This document shows, in pieces, positions 13,081 to 24,600 of a stretch of 64,000 nt of DNA. Source of the DNA: Chlamydomonas reinhardtii. Lineage: Eukaryota; Chlorophyta; Chlorophyceae; Chlamydomonadales; Chlamydomonadaceae. The stretch spans positions 5,163,283 to 5,227,282 of the forward strand of contig NC_057009.1 of assembly GCF_000002595.2 (NCBI RefSeq), in the 5' to 3' direction. The notes under the pieces were generated by a model. The model did no database searches. It had not been told where the DNA came from and saw only the letters and a program-made list of their open reading frames with translations. The translations under genes were made by a program, and so were the position numbers. Every line of letters starts with the position of its first letter. The stretch's first letter is position 1.

Positions 13081-16000
13081 TTACGCGGTGATGGCTGCGC
13101 TGCGGCTGCGCTGCAGCAGCACCACCGCGGCCGTGCCCGCCGCCAGCCCCATCAGCCCCACACCCACCGCCGCCGAGGTGGCAGTGGCCGGCACGTAGCG
13201 CGCCACGGCCGCAGGCCAGGCGCCAGAGGTGCCGGCAGCCGCGGGAGCGTCGGCAGAAGCGGTGGCGGCAACGTCGCTGTCGCTGCGTGCCTCAGGCGCC
13301 GAGCCGTCCAGGCTGCGGGACCAGTAGCGGCGCACGGAGGCTACGGAGGCCAGCAGTTTGCCGCTACCAGCGGAGGCCATGGAGGCCAACAGCTTGCCGC
13401 TACCAGTGGAGGCCAGCTTGGCAAAGACACCAGCAGCAGTGGCAGGCGCCGGCGCGGCCGCGCCCTCCTCCTCCTCCACCGCGGCATGCATCTCAACCTG
13501 GTCAACGCCGACCACCGCCGCCTCGCCGACCACAGCGCCGTCCTCCCACTCCGCGCCGCCGGCCACCTCCTCCTCCGCCTCCGCCATCCCCACATCGCCG
13601 GCCTCCTCCTCGCCATCCTCCGCCAGAGTGCCGAACCGGGCGCCCAGAGCGGTGGTGGAGGCGCCACGCGGCAACACTCCGGCGCTGCCGTGCTCGCCGT
13701 CGCTGCCGCTGCCCTCCAGGCTGCGAGACAGCTGCGTGACAATCTCCTCAATCGCACTGACCACCCGCTCCACGTCGCCCTGGCCCTCGCCGCAGTGCTC
13801 GGGCTCAGGGCTGGGCGGGCGCGGCGGCAGCGGCGTCGCGAAGGCGTCCGCCGTGGCCGGCGGCGCCGCGAACTGTGGCGTGGAGCTGCGCGCGACGGCG
13901 CCGCAGCTGTCGGAGGCAGCAGCGGCCGCAGACGCCGCATCCGTAGCGAAGACGGAGAAGGGGCTGGCCGCCGCGAGCGCAGGCGTCACGGCGCGGGGCC
14001 GGGCGGCGTGGCGGTAGGCGTCCTCAGTGTCCGCATCTGCTGCGGAGCCCTGCAGGCTGTCGTGGCCGCGCTTGGTGGCGTGGCTAGATGGTGCCGCAGC
14101 CATCGCGGACTGGGTGACCGCGTGCTCCGCCGCGGTGTGGGCGGCGTCGTGGGCAATGACGCCGGCGTCGGCGTGCTCCGTGATGGTGAGTGAGGCGTCG
14201 CGCACAATCACGTGGATGACGCCCGACTCCGCCACGCCGTGCGCGGCGGCCTTGGCCTCCAGCAGCCCGGCGCCCTTGGCCGCCGCCGCCGCCGCCGCCG
14301 CCGCCTGTTGGCGGCGCGCCGCCACCTCGGCGTCCGCCGCCTCCGCTGCACGGATGACCTTGCCGTACGGCTCCATGCGCTCCGACAGCATGAACATCAG
14401 GTCATTGCCGTACATCTCGTAGCGCTCGCAGAACTCCGTGAACCTGCAAAAAGCAGAACAGGCGTGGCGTGGCCAGAGGAAAGTTAGGTCGGGACATTGC
14501 GGATGGCACTCTAGCAGCTGCTGGTGCACACGCGTACGTGCTTGAAAGAAGGACAAGGCCAACACGCCCTGATGCTACATACGCTCCGATCACCGTCAGG
14601 TAGGATGAGCTGAACTGACACTGCCATCGCAACGCTTTCGCTAGCGCTCCTTCCCTGGCGCATCCAAGCTGGCCCTCACCTCTCCGCCGCACTGCGCATC
14701 ACAGGCTCCACTGAGCAGTCCAGCAGCCGCCGCAGCAGCGCCGCGTCAGGCCGCTGCAGCGAACCCGCGGCGGCGGCGCCGCCGGCCGCGCCGTCGCCCA
14801 GCACCAGCACGCTCAGGGAACTGGCGCTGCCGCGGCGGCGCCTGCGCGCGCCGTTGTCGCCGCCGCTGCCGGCTGCTGCCTGCCGCGCCTGCTCCAGCGC
14901 CTCCACCTCCACCTCCTCCCCCTCCTCCTCGGGCTGCTGCTGCAGCAGGGCGTCCACGGCCTCGGGGTCCAGCGCCAGGGGCACGATAGGCGCCGCCTTG
15001 CCTGCACACGTGCATGCAGCGCAACACCAGGGAGGAAGGGAAGGAGCATTCGTTGGCTTGATGGATCACTGGAGGTAGGGCTGATTGTCATCATCACAAG
15101 CAGCGCTGGCACTACGTACTGGCCGACATGCGCCGCTCCACGCGGCCATCTGTGGTGTACATGTACTCCCGCGCCGCCCGCATTCAATAGCTGACTCGGT
15201 ACAGCGTATCCCCCCGCCCCCGCCCCGACCGACAAGCCTCCAACAATAACCACCCGCCGCTAGCCCCGCCAGTCCCCCTCCTCCTCTCGCCCGCCCGCCC
15301 GCCTGCCCGCCACCCACCATCGCGTGTGTACGCCGCCATGGCTGCCACCAGGCTGCGCCGCAGCGCTGCCAGCCGCTCCGCCGACACCGGCCCGCCGCCC
15401 GCCTGCTCCGGTGCGTCGGGCTGCGGCACCAGCACCGGCAGCAGCGGCACCTCCTGACTCAGCGCCGACATGTAGGCCAGGTCCAGAGCCGACACCCTGA
15501 TGAGCGGTTGATCGCAGGTGGGGTGGTGGGGAGGCGGGGAGGCCGGCAGAGAAGGTTCAGGACTGGCTGGGCGCGACAGCAACAAGAAATAAGACGCGAA
15601 GACAGCACGCGTTGCAGAACCAGCAGCTCACAGGGCCCTCCCCGTGCCCCGCCCGCCGCAGGCCGCCACCGGCCACATTGACGAGTGAGTGCGGTGCAGT
15701 CGGCGAACCCATGGGTTTCCCTGCCGCGGGCCCATTGCAGGCAGGACCACTGCTGCTCGTGACTATTGCGGCACGCACTCACTCGGTGGGCGGCAGGAAG
15801 TACAGGCACAGCGACAGCGAGTGCGGCAGCGCCGGCGGCTCCCCGGCCCCGCCGCAGCAGCCACCACTGCGGGCGGCGCGGTAGTCTGCCTCACGCTGCC
15901 GCAGCAGGTGCTCCAGCAGCTTGGACAGGTGCACGGCTGCACGGAGGAGGCAGGAGACAGAGGGGTGTAAGTCAGGGGCGAAGGTAAGGGATGCGGCAGT

Positions 16001-17024
16001 AGTGGAGCAGAAAGCAAGTAAGCGGAAGGAAAGGCAGAAGCGGGATGGTTGCACATAAAGCGACTAGCAAGGAGGACAGATCGTGGAGGTGCAGGAGGCG
16101 AAGAGAAGACAGCACATCGCGCGTAGGCAATACGGTATCGTGCGTGCATCAGCCCTGCTGCTGGTTTGTGGCTGTCGACATGTCGTCACGCACACGCTAG
16201 CTCATGCTGTCGTCAACTTCGCATCCTGTCCGAGCACTCACTCTTGTTGTTCTCGCTGCCGTGCCCCTGCGTGTCTTGCAGCATGGTGTGCAGTTGCCGG
16301 CCCGGCCGCCCCGGCAGCGCCAGCGGCGTCAGGTGCGTCTGCAGCTCGCGAGCGTGGCGGTCCAGTGTGGCACTGGCGGACCGGCCTGCGACGGGCGGTG
16401 GGAGGTAGGGAGAGGTTGAGACGCAGGTGCAGCGCCGGCTCGCATAAGCACTATTACGCATCGAGCTCCACGTACTATGCGCAAGGAGTGCACGCAGTTG
16501 GTTGCCACTGAGCGAGCCGATGCAGGTAGGCACATTTCGAGCGCGAGACGTACGCACGCACCTGTCGCGCCAAGGCCCGACGAGGAGCTGCGGGCCGGGC
16601 GCTTGTTGGCCCCATCCGTGCCGAACGTGTCAGCCAGGCTGGCGATGAAGCGGGACTTGCCCAGGTTGCTCTGGCCCGCGACCAGGATGTTAAAGTACAC
16701 CTGGCGCTCGAGCTGCTTGCCAGGCACAGTCACTGCTGTGGATTAGCAGCACAGCAACAAATGCCAGAAAACTTTGGAGAAGGCTCGCAAGTGCTCTTGG
16801 AGCTGAAAGCTTCCCCAGTCGGTTGACAGCCCCAACCCAACTGCAACCCGCCGACAAGCACTCATTTTACCTGGAAGCCCGAGCTCCACTCCTAGGCTTG
16901 AAGTGGCCGATGCATCGCTCGACGCGCGGCCGCTCAGTGAGAACGCCACTGGCGCGCAGACAGAGTCCGCAGCAATGGACTCCACCCTGGCGCCCATCGC
17001 CTGGGTGTGAGCAGCCTGCGGCAT
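13081..17024 (-). CDS. Divergent septin-like GTPase with C-terminal membrane anchor
   Basis: Exons 17024-16871, 16735-16562, 16385-16242, 15936-15783, 15496-15318, about 15165-15120, 15001-14680 and 14443-13081 give about 840 residues. The acceptor of the sixth exon is not resolved, because an in-frame TGA lies just upstream of it. The G domain begins YFNILVAGQSNLGKS (P-loop 72-79, Walker A intact). The switch II region reads DTQG at 147-150 instead of septin DTPG. CLYFLPPT and VSALDLAYMSALSQEVPLLPV match the septin core strand and the following helix, but the AKAD guanine-recognition motif is replaced by VPQPD. Later parts are acidic and Ala-rich low complexity with one long Ala helix. The C-terminus has a hydrophobic stretch (VGVGLMGLAAGTAAVVLL) before a short basic tail, which suggests tail anchoring. 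Septins form filaments at membranes and cytokinetic sites. This paralog may bind nucleotide loosely, or bind it without guanine specificity. Confidence 0.7.
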
Positions 17025-18227
17025 TTTCAGGCGGCCCTTTGCACGTCTCCAGTTGTGCCAAGTGTTGTTAATCTGGCTTCTTAAACCTAATATCGGCGGT
17101 CCCACGCGACGTGGCCTCCCGAACGGAACCACCTTACCAGCATATCAGCGCTCGGCATAGTCTGGCGTCGCGCAGTTACAAGATTCGTCTCAAATGCAGC
17201 AACTGGGTTGCTGTCGCTAACAAGTCGTGTGTTCGGACGCGACCGACGCACTAAAAGCTGGTACTAAGACACAGAAAACAATCGCGACGTAGCAATCGCT
17301 TAACGAGTTTAAGAATGCAGCCGCAACCAGGCAAGCTAATGATGGACTCCGCGGCAGCAATCGGCGAGCCGGAGGGGTTTCAGAAATTCTACTTCCTCCG
17401 AATATGAGACTTCGCGAAATGTAGTGCTCCTGTTCATCTGCTTGTTGAAACTGCTTGTTCCAATGTGTTTCTATATGTTTATGCGAGTTGGAAGCCGTCC
17501 GGCGAAGGATTTACAACATTTGGGTTCTGGTCGGTACCGGTTGGGCCCGACCGCTACGGCCTGCGTGATAATGGTGGATCGTGCCTGCAGAGTTGTTTGA
17601 TGTATGTATTGTGGTTCTGTAAAATCACGCAACCGCCTGGGGCGCGCTTTAACGCACGCACGTGCCCCGCTGGCGCCTGCGTTGGCCCGTGTTGGCCTCT
17701 CCTGCTATGCGGGTTCGCTGCCTGTTCACCATCGCGGTCTGCACGGTACCCTTATACATCACCCACCTCCTTCAGTCCGCCTGCACCAATCAACTCTTCC
17801 AGCACCGACCAACAGCAGCGCAAGCGTTAAAGGATCGCCATCAAGCCCCCGCCGTCCCTGCCCCTGCACCTGCCTTCACGTAGTCCGTCGTAATCAGTCG
17901 TGCCACCCCGTGGCCCCCTTCCAACTTTGATGCCATGCACCCTTTTATCTCTGAGAGTGATTACAAGAAGGAGCGAGAAGGTGCAGCATCACACTGGCAC
18001 ATAACCTGCAACGCGAGCAAGCAGAAAGCAAGGGACAACCGCACCAGCCACCGAAACCCAAGGGCGCCCCTCCGGGGCAAAGCTAGGGCATACCGATGCC
18101 CATAAAGAAACAGGCGAAGCAACCACCAAAATCATAGAAAAGAGCAAAAAATGTAAAGAAAGAGAAACACGGAAACCCAGCACCCAAGCCCCAACCACCG
18201 CGACAACGGGAAACCGACACACACACC

Positions 18228-18524
18228 AGAGCGCCGGCACCCCCGCACCAACACACTGCAAACCGGGCTCTGGGCCCCAAGCAGGCGAGGTAACACAGGC
18301 AGCGGCTACCCGACCGCCACGCACGCACACCGATCCATGCGGCCGCGCGATCTGACCCAGCAACAAAGCAGTCCAAAGCGACTACACCGGAACCACTGCA
18401 AGCGCACGACCAGGCGCAGTCACACACGCACCAATCCGCAGCAAACCGGGGCACAGGCCCCACGCAATCCGCCGGCGCACGACCAGACGCAGGCACACAC
18501 GCACTAATACGCCGCCATACCGGG
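18228..18524. repeat. Imperfect tandem repeats, about 73-base period
   Basis: GCGCACGACCAGGCGCAG at 18402 recurs as GCGCACGACCAGACGCAG at 18475, each followed by CACACACGCAC and an AATCCGC/AATACGC element. The segment GCAAACCGGG followed by GGCCCCA/GGCCCCACGC occurs at about 18257 and about 18440. Copies are diverged, and I see no terminal inverted repeats. Confidence 0.45.
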
Positions 18525-18664
18525 TCAGCACACTAGAAGGGCCCCGCCCAGAGCGCCCGCAACAACTCCGCGTCCGCGCGCGCCGCAACCTCCAGCAGCT
18601 GCGGCACTAGGCCCCGTGGGCACACGGGAGGGCCACCGTCCACACACTGCCTCATACACCTGTA

Positions 18665-18669
18665 TTACA
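18665..18669 (-). terminator. Candidate TGTAA polyadenylation signal, small membrane protein gene
   Basis: The motif lies about 210 bases beyond the stop codon. A second minus-strand TGTAA at 17965-17961 is an alternative. Confidence 0.4.
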
Positions 18670-18878
18670 TACACGGTCTTTTCCCCCTCCTGACCTTTTG
18701 CTCTCCTACAACAGGATTGCCCGGACAGAAAAGGGTAGCACGTGCGAACATACCGAGCCACACGGCTCACTCCACGATGTCATGAAAACGTTCCAGATTG
18801 GAAACACACAGCACCGGTATGCTAGAAGCTAGAAGGTCACTACGACACACCCCAATCACCGAGACACCTACCGCAATG

Positions 18879-19738
18879 TTACGCTTTATCGTCAAGCGCG
18901 TTACCACCGCCCACAGATGTAGAGCTACCGGGAGCTTTGCTCTGCCGGTCTGGAACGCTGAAGCTCCCTCCCTGCAGCACCTGGAGAAGCACTATGGCCG
19001 ACGCCAATGCAGCCAGCTGCACTAGCACGGGTGTCAGCACCAGCAGCAGCTCAAGACCGAACGAGGCCGGTGGCGCCGCCGAGGTCCCCGGTATCAGCTG
19101 CAGGAACATTATTCGGCTGACGGCGAGGAACATCGACACGCACCCACAGATGGGTGCGGGGAGCACAGTCACGAAGAGCAGGCGCGTCAGTGTGTTTTTT
19201 GAGGAGCCAGGGGCGTCAAAAATCATCTGCGGGGGCATCGTGTGGGCGGGGAGGTGTTGGGTTACCACGGTGGTTATGAGGCTGGTTGCAGGCTTGCGGG
19301 TGCGTGGCCGGGGCCACGGCCCGGCGTGGCGGGGCCGTGGAGTGAGCCCACACCTCACAGGTCCGCACCCCACTGTTGGGACACAAGCTCCAGCGCAGAA
19401 GCAAACCTCATAGACAAGCAGGGCGCATGATGTGGCCTATGCGCCCGCTCCACGGCCGCGGCAACGTAGAGTGGCAGACGTTGGTAGCCTAGTCCGCGGG
19501 GCCTACCGGCGACAAATGTTCCTCGGTCACGGGAAAAGGGGCTGAGCCCACGACTGAGCCGTCACCCACTGAGCCCCACTGAGCCCCCAAGCCGTGTCAT
19601 CCACGTGTCGCACGCAGCATAGTTTGTCAACAGACCTACCGGCGAGAACACGACGCAGGGTACACTTATGACCGTGTACGCCAGCGCGAGGACTCCTCCG
19701 AGCACATCCGCTATGGTTGCGGAAGAACCCATGGTCAT
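18879..19738 (-). CDS. Small membrane protein with three hydrophobic segments, unknown function
   Basis: Two exons (19738-19640 and 19226-18879) joined in phase 0 give 148 residues. The donor is CCG|GTAGGT and the acceptor is CCCCCGCAG|ATG. Hydrophobic segments lie at about 7-31 (VLGGVLALAYTVISVPCVVF), 46-76 (LLFVTVLPAPICGCVSMFLA) and 88-116 (LELLLVLTPVLVQLAALASA). The tail is hydrophilic, Ser/Gly-rich and ends in DDKA. The reading frame stays open upstream of the chosen ATG to 19927, including an in-frame ATG that would add an Arg/Ser-rich leader, so an organelle-targeted longer form is possible. I do not recognise the family. The expected coding bias is weaker here than in neighbouring genes. 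Confidence 0.5.
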
Positions 19739-21651
19739 AGTTATGTGGTTTGCTTCTGGAACAGAGCGACTACGAAATTGACCAGTTCGAAAGCATGGCA
19801 GCAGTTTTTGAAGCCTTGGCGTACTTTTGACGAGTCGTTGGCTATAGCCGTGTGGATACGGGCGCATTTCAAAAATATGAAAGTTGCATGACTTGCCGAG
19901 AACGCTGAGTACATGTGGAACACGCATACGAGGCCCAGCCAGGAGGCCCAGCCCCCATCACCCGAGCTGGGCCCCATTGACCGTCATTGACTGTACAGCA
20001 ACATGCGGGCCTGGACCACCCAGGCGGGTCCTGCTTTGCCGATCACCAGATTCAGTGTGCCAGCAGTGCAGCGCCTGAGGCAGCTCAGGGTAGACGACGA
20101 CTGCTCCTACCACGGCATCCGGCTTTTGCATCGGTCACCACTAGGAACATGCCGGCGCCATGACTTGAGCGGGCCTCCAACATTTGCTCTAGCCTTGGCG
20201 CAGCAACCAAGCCGCCTGTCGTGTCAGATTCGCCACGACAGGTTCCCCACTGCCGTACGGCCCTTCCCGTGCGGGGTCTTCGGGGCGATTGGGGGTGGGG
20301 GTGGGTTCCCCGATGGCCGAAGGGTCCCCCGTGCCTCCACACATGCTCCCAGACCCTTGCGAGATATAATATTGACTTGCTGGTAACGGGGGAGGGCGGT
20401 CTGCGCTCGCCTGAAGTCGAATTGGGTGGGTTCTGGCCAGCCAGCCAGGTAGCCCGATGGGTACGCGAAATGTCGGGACATGTGGACGCAACTCGCGAGC
20501 TCGACGAGCAGACAGGTCACCCCGGAGCTTACAGCAACATGTGCAGCATACGGATGCCATATGAGGGCATTGGGGAAGGGTTTTCGGGTGTGTTGGCGTT
20601 TTGACTTTGGACGGCACGGCTGTCGCCCCCGTGAACCCAGGTTTGGCCAACCCCTCCCCCCCCCTCAAGCCGGCCGTTGCGCGCCACCAGGGCCACGCCC
20701 CCACGCGGCCCGGCAGACCGCACACGGTGCACCTCAAACGGATGCACAAACCCGACGGGGTCGACTGCCCAGGCTGACACTGGAAGACGTAGCTACCCCT
20801 CACCAAAGGCACCCCTGGGCCCGGCGCGGGGCCCTGCGTGGCCCGCCTCCACCAGCCCCCGGCGGCACGCGCGAGGGCATCGGCGGCCGTGGGGGCGACG
20901 GCGGCTGCTGCCGTGGCAGTGGCTGCTGCAGCTGCTGCCGCTGCGCGTAGCCCCTGGGCTGCGCGTAGCCATGGCTTCTTATCTCTGATACTGCTGACCC
21001 AAGTGCTGACCACCACATCCTAGCAGGCCCCAGTGCTGGATCAAATGCGCTGTATCGTAACGGTCAGCCAGGATTCTCTGGGCCCCTCAAGCGCACACGT
21101 GGAGCCGCGCATACATTGGGCATCATCACCCTTTTGTCCACGCATGGCCCATCCAGCATCCAAACAGCCTCAGGAGATGGAGGTCAACCGACGATGAAAG
21201 TTGCCATCGCACATCCTGTTAGTGTTAGGTACCATTATCCCGAGCATGTAAGAATACCACATGCAACTACCTGCCCCTGAGACTTTGCATATGGCACGTC
21301 GCCGGTCATGCAAAACACCTTCCCCACATGTCCACTAAATCACCTCTGGCGTCGTATTTGTCCTGGGCCCGAACCTACGCCTAAGCCCTTGCTCCGTAGC
21401 TAGCGCCCGACCACAAGTACAAACTTTAAGCGTACCCAGACATGCATCAAAGCGTCAGAAGTACTGTATGCGCTGTGTATGAATGAAAGCCACATGCGTT
21501 TGGACGAGGCGGCGTGCCGCACGCCTGCCTTAACTGTACTCCCTCGGGGTACTCGCTGTGCTTTGCGAACACGATACACCCGTGTGTCATGCAGCAGCGG
21601 GACCAGACCGAAAGTGGACTCAACATCAAGTTGCTGAAGCAGCGGGTTCTT
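19739..21651. other. Intergenic, 1.9 kb: 3' region of the TIR-like/LRR gene plus promoter of the small membrane protein gene
   Basis: No exon, RNA gene or terminal-repeat element is recognised. A minus-strand open frame at 20189-21016 is Ala/Pro-rich with no motif and is probably fortuitous. A minus-strand TGTAA at 20533-20529 could end the TIR-like/LRR transcript. Confidence 0.4.
20529..20533 (-). terminator. Candidate TGTAA polyadenylation signal, TIR-like/LRR gene
   Basis: TGTAA on the minus strand lies about 1.1 kb beyond the stop codon. It is the only such motif I found in the gap. Confidence 0.4.
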
Positions 21652-24600
21652 TCACTCCGGCGGCGGGGCGGGCGCAGTCGGCGTGCTGGCGTATAGCTCC
21701 CAGTACGTCTCCTGCGTGTGTGCACGGGGCAGCACAAGGAGAGGGCGCAAATGGTACAGCAGCTTCCTGGGCACAGCGGACGCACCCATTGGCCCCAAGC
21801 CCGATGCGAGCCATGCGGTTGCAGGCACGGGGAGCAGCACACAGCATACCTGTACACGCGTCCTGGCCTTGTTCGCCTGGCGTGCCGCGTTGAAGCGCTG
21901 CGCATAGCTCTCCGGCACAAACTGCATGGCGGGCATGCAAACGGGGTGTGTGTGTGCTATGACAGTAGGAGCCTGCACGAGCGCTCCCCTGCACCGGGCC
22001 CCCTGGCACCTCCCACTGCTGCCCACCTGCAGTGCATCCGCCACCAGCTCCCGGTAGGCCTCGAAGCCCTTGGACATATCGGCCTGTTGATTCAGAGGGG
22101 TGAGCAGCAGCGAGGGCGGTCGAGCCGATCAGCCCCCACGCACAGCCACATCACGCACAGCCACACTGCCGCTGCATGGCGCCAAGGTGTGCCGATGCTC
22201 TGCCCAGCTGCCACCTGTGACCCGCGAAACCCAACTACACCAACAAACCCATGGCCCGCCAGCCTGCACCAGCCCCCAGGCTGGCTCCGGGTTCTGGGTC
22301 TCGCTGGTATGGGCTTGGAGCTCGACTACACCCGCTGACGCCTCTGCCTGTGCTCCACTAGTTTGGCTTGCTTTGGTTTACTTCGGGCTTGGATCTTGAC
22401 CACCCGCACCCACCAGCGCTTCGTCCACGGAGCTCTTCCGCATCCACGCCCAGCGCGCGTAGATGCGCTTGTAGGCGCCCAGGTCGCGCCACCCCGCCGC
22501 CAGCGCCAGGCACAGCCCCAGCCCGGCGGCGCGCTGCTGTGTGGCCATGGGCGTGCGGCCGGCGCTGGGCAGCGCGGTCAGGTCGTCCTTCAGCTCCCAG
22601 GCCTGACACACCAGCGCTGACAGGCCACTGCGCGGGCGGACACGGATCGCGAGGAGCAGCAGCAGTAGGCACGTCAGGTGGAGGGTCGGGTGAGGCACGG
22701 GTTCGGGGTGTCAGCAGGTGCAAAGGACGGCGAGGCGTTCCTTAGCCAGTAGGCAAGACGAAGCTGCAGTCCGCGGGCTGCCTGGAGGCTCGTCCCGTCT
22801 TCCGACCTGGCCGCTGCCCCCTTGTCCCTCCCTCCGCGGCCCTGCGCACTCACTCCTCGTCCAGCCCCATGACGCGCCTCCGCTTGAGCGCCATGTCGGG
22901 CTCGTTCTTGTCCTCGTGCGCCAGCCAGTGCTCCCGGTCAGACAGCTCCTGCATTGGGCGCAGGTGGGGAGTAAGGCGACGGGGACGAGGGAGCAGGCAG
23001 GGCCATACGCGCAGTTCGCGCACAACGCAAGCGCGCACGCACGAGATGTGCCAGCATGCGACTGCAGAACCGTACAGTGCCGTACAGCAGCGCGCGCACG
23101 TACCGGCGGCATGAAGGTGGTGAAGGGCGCCGGGTCCAAGCCCACGGTGAGGCTGTGCAGCTCCGGCAGGACGGACAGCGCGCGGGCCAGCTGCCGGATG
23201 GCGGCGGGGCCAAGCGCCACCGGCGTGAGGGAGATGCGGCGCAGGTCCGAGGAGCTCTGCGGGCGCTCGCAAAGACACCGGGCGCACAGCAGAACACCCG
23301 TAGTAGGCGTGTACAGAGTAGGCATGTACAGAGCAAGGAAAGAAATGCTATGTCTTGTGTGCCACGCCCGCACGGTCAAGTCCATTGGCCGACAAAGTAC
23401 AGTGCGTAGCTCCTCAGTGGGGCAGTGTGCAGGCGCCAGTTGCGGCAAGCATGCCTGCCACGCGGCTGTTCACACACTCACAGTTGCCATGCAGGCGGGC
23501 AGGTTGTCGAGGTACAGGGGGTCTGAAGGCCGCACGTGCAGCTGCCGCAGGTTGCTGGCCGACAGCCCCAGCGCCAGCAGCTCCCCCGTCAGGCGGGCGG
23601 TGGAGTGCGCACCCGAGGACTCGGCGCCGGGGGCCGTGCACTTGACGAACTGCGGATGGCAGGAAGGTGTAAGACGGCCATTAGTTCCAGGCGGCGGACT
23701 TCTAAAAACAGCAAAGACTCACTGGTGATTGGGCCACCTGCGCCAACGTCTTGCCCAGGATTACCCAGAAGCCACACTACAGGCGGCGGTGGCATCTTCA
23801 TTTCCCCGTTCCGTTACACCCCGCCCCTCCGCCGTGCTCGCACCTGCAGCACCTCCAGTTGGTCACTCAGCAACAGCGCCTCCGTCAAGTTCTGCAATAG
23901 CGTCAAGAGGAACAAGCTCACACGAGCATGGCGCAGGCCACCACACCGCGTCTATGGGCAGCCGGGGAGCTTCAAGCCTTTGCATGCCGCCCGGTCGCAC
24001 CCACACGGAACGCACCTGTACATCCTCCGGCCCCAACACGCATTGGTGCAGGCACAGGTGCCGCAGCCAGCGACTGGCGCCGATGCCGGCCCACAGGCCC
24101 GGCCGCCCCGGCGGCAGTGGTACGCCTACCGCGCTCTCGAACGGCAACACCGGCGACCCCACATTCTCCGCAAGCAGCGGATCCTGCCCACCACCACCGC
24201 CGCCACCACCACCGCCAGCAGCTGCCCCAACGGAACCTGCGGCTCCGCCGTTCATGGAGACGCGGCGCCGCGGGCTGGGCATGCTCACGCTGCTGTAGGC
24301 TTGCGCCGGCGGTTGCGGCTGGGGCTGTGACGGCGGCGTGGGTGTAAGCCCCGACACCGACACACGCGGGCTGGGTCCGCCGCTTCCCAGGCTCAGGCCA
24401 GACAGTGGCGGCGGCCGCACGCCGCCAAAGGGACTGCACTCGCTGCCAAGCGCCAGAGATGCCAGCACGCCGCCGCCGCCTGCGCTGCCAACAGGCTGGT
24501 GCCCTGCCAGCGACACGCGCGGACTGGGTCCGGTACTGCCGCCCCCGCCTCCACCGCCCCCGACGCTGCTGCTGCCAAGCATCGCCGCCGCCAGACCCAA

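Larger units (their letters stand above)
17025..18878. other. Intergenic: septin-like promoter and 3' region of the small membrane protein gene
   Basis: No exon is recognised. Minus-strand TGTAA motifs at 18669-18665 and 17965-17961 are alternative 3' ends for the gene at 18879-19738. Imperfect tandem repeats lie at 18228-18524. The part nearest 17100-17500 is relatively AT-rich and probably includes the septin-like promoter. Confidence 0.45.

Noticed and set aside
17989-18588. Cys/Val/Trp-rich minus-strand open frames
   Set aside because: They coincide with diverged tandem repeats and have no splice or start context. They are treated as non-coding.
20189-21016. 275-codon minus-strand open frame
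   Set aside because: It has no recognisable domain, weak coding character and a start in Ala-rich sequence. It is better explained as 3'UTR of the TIR-like/LRR gene.
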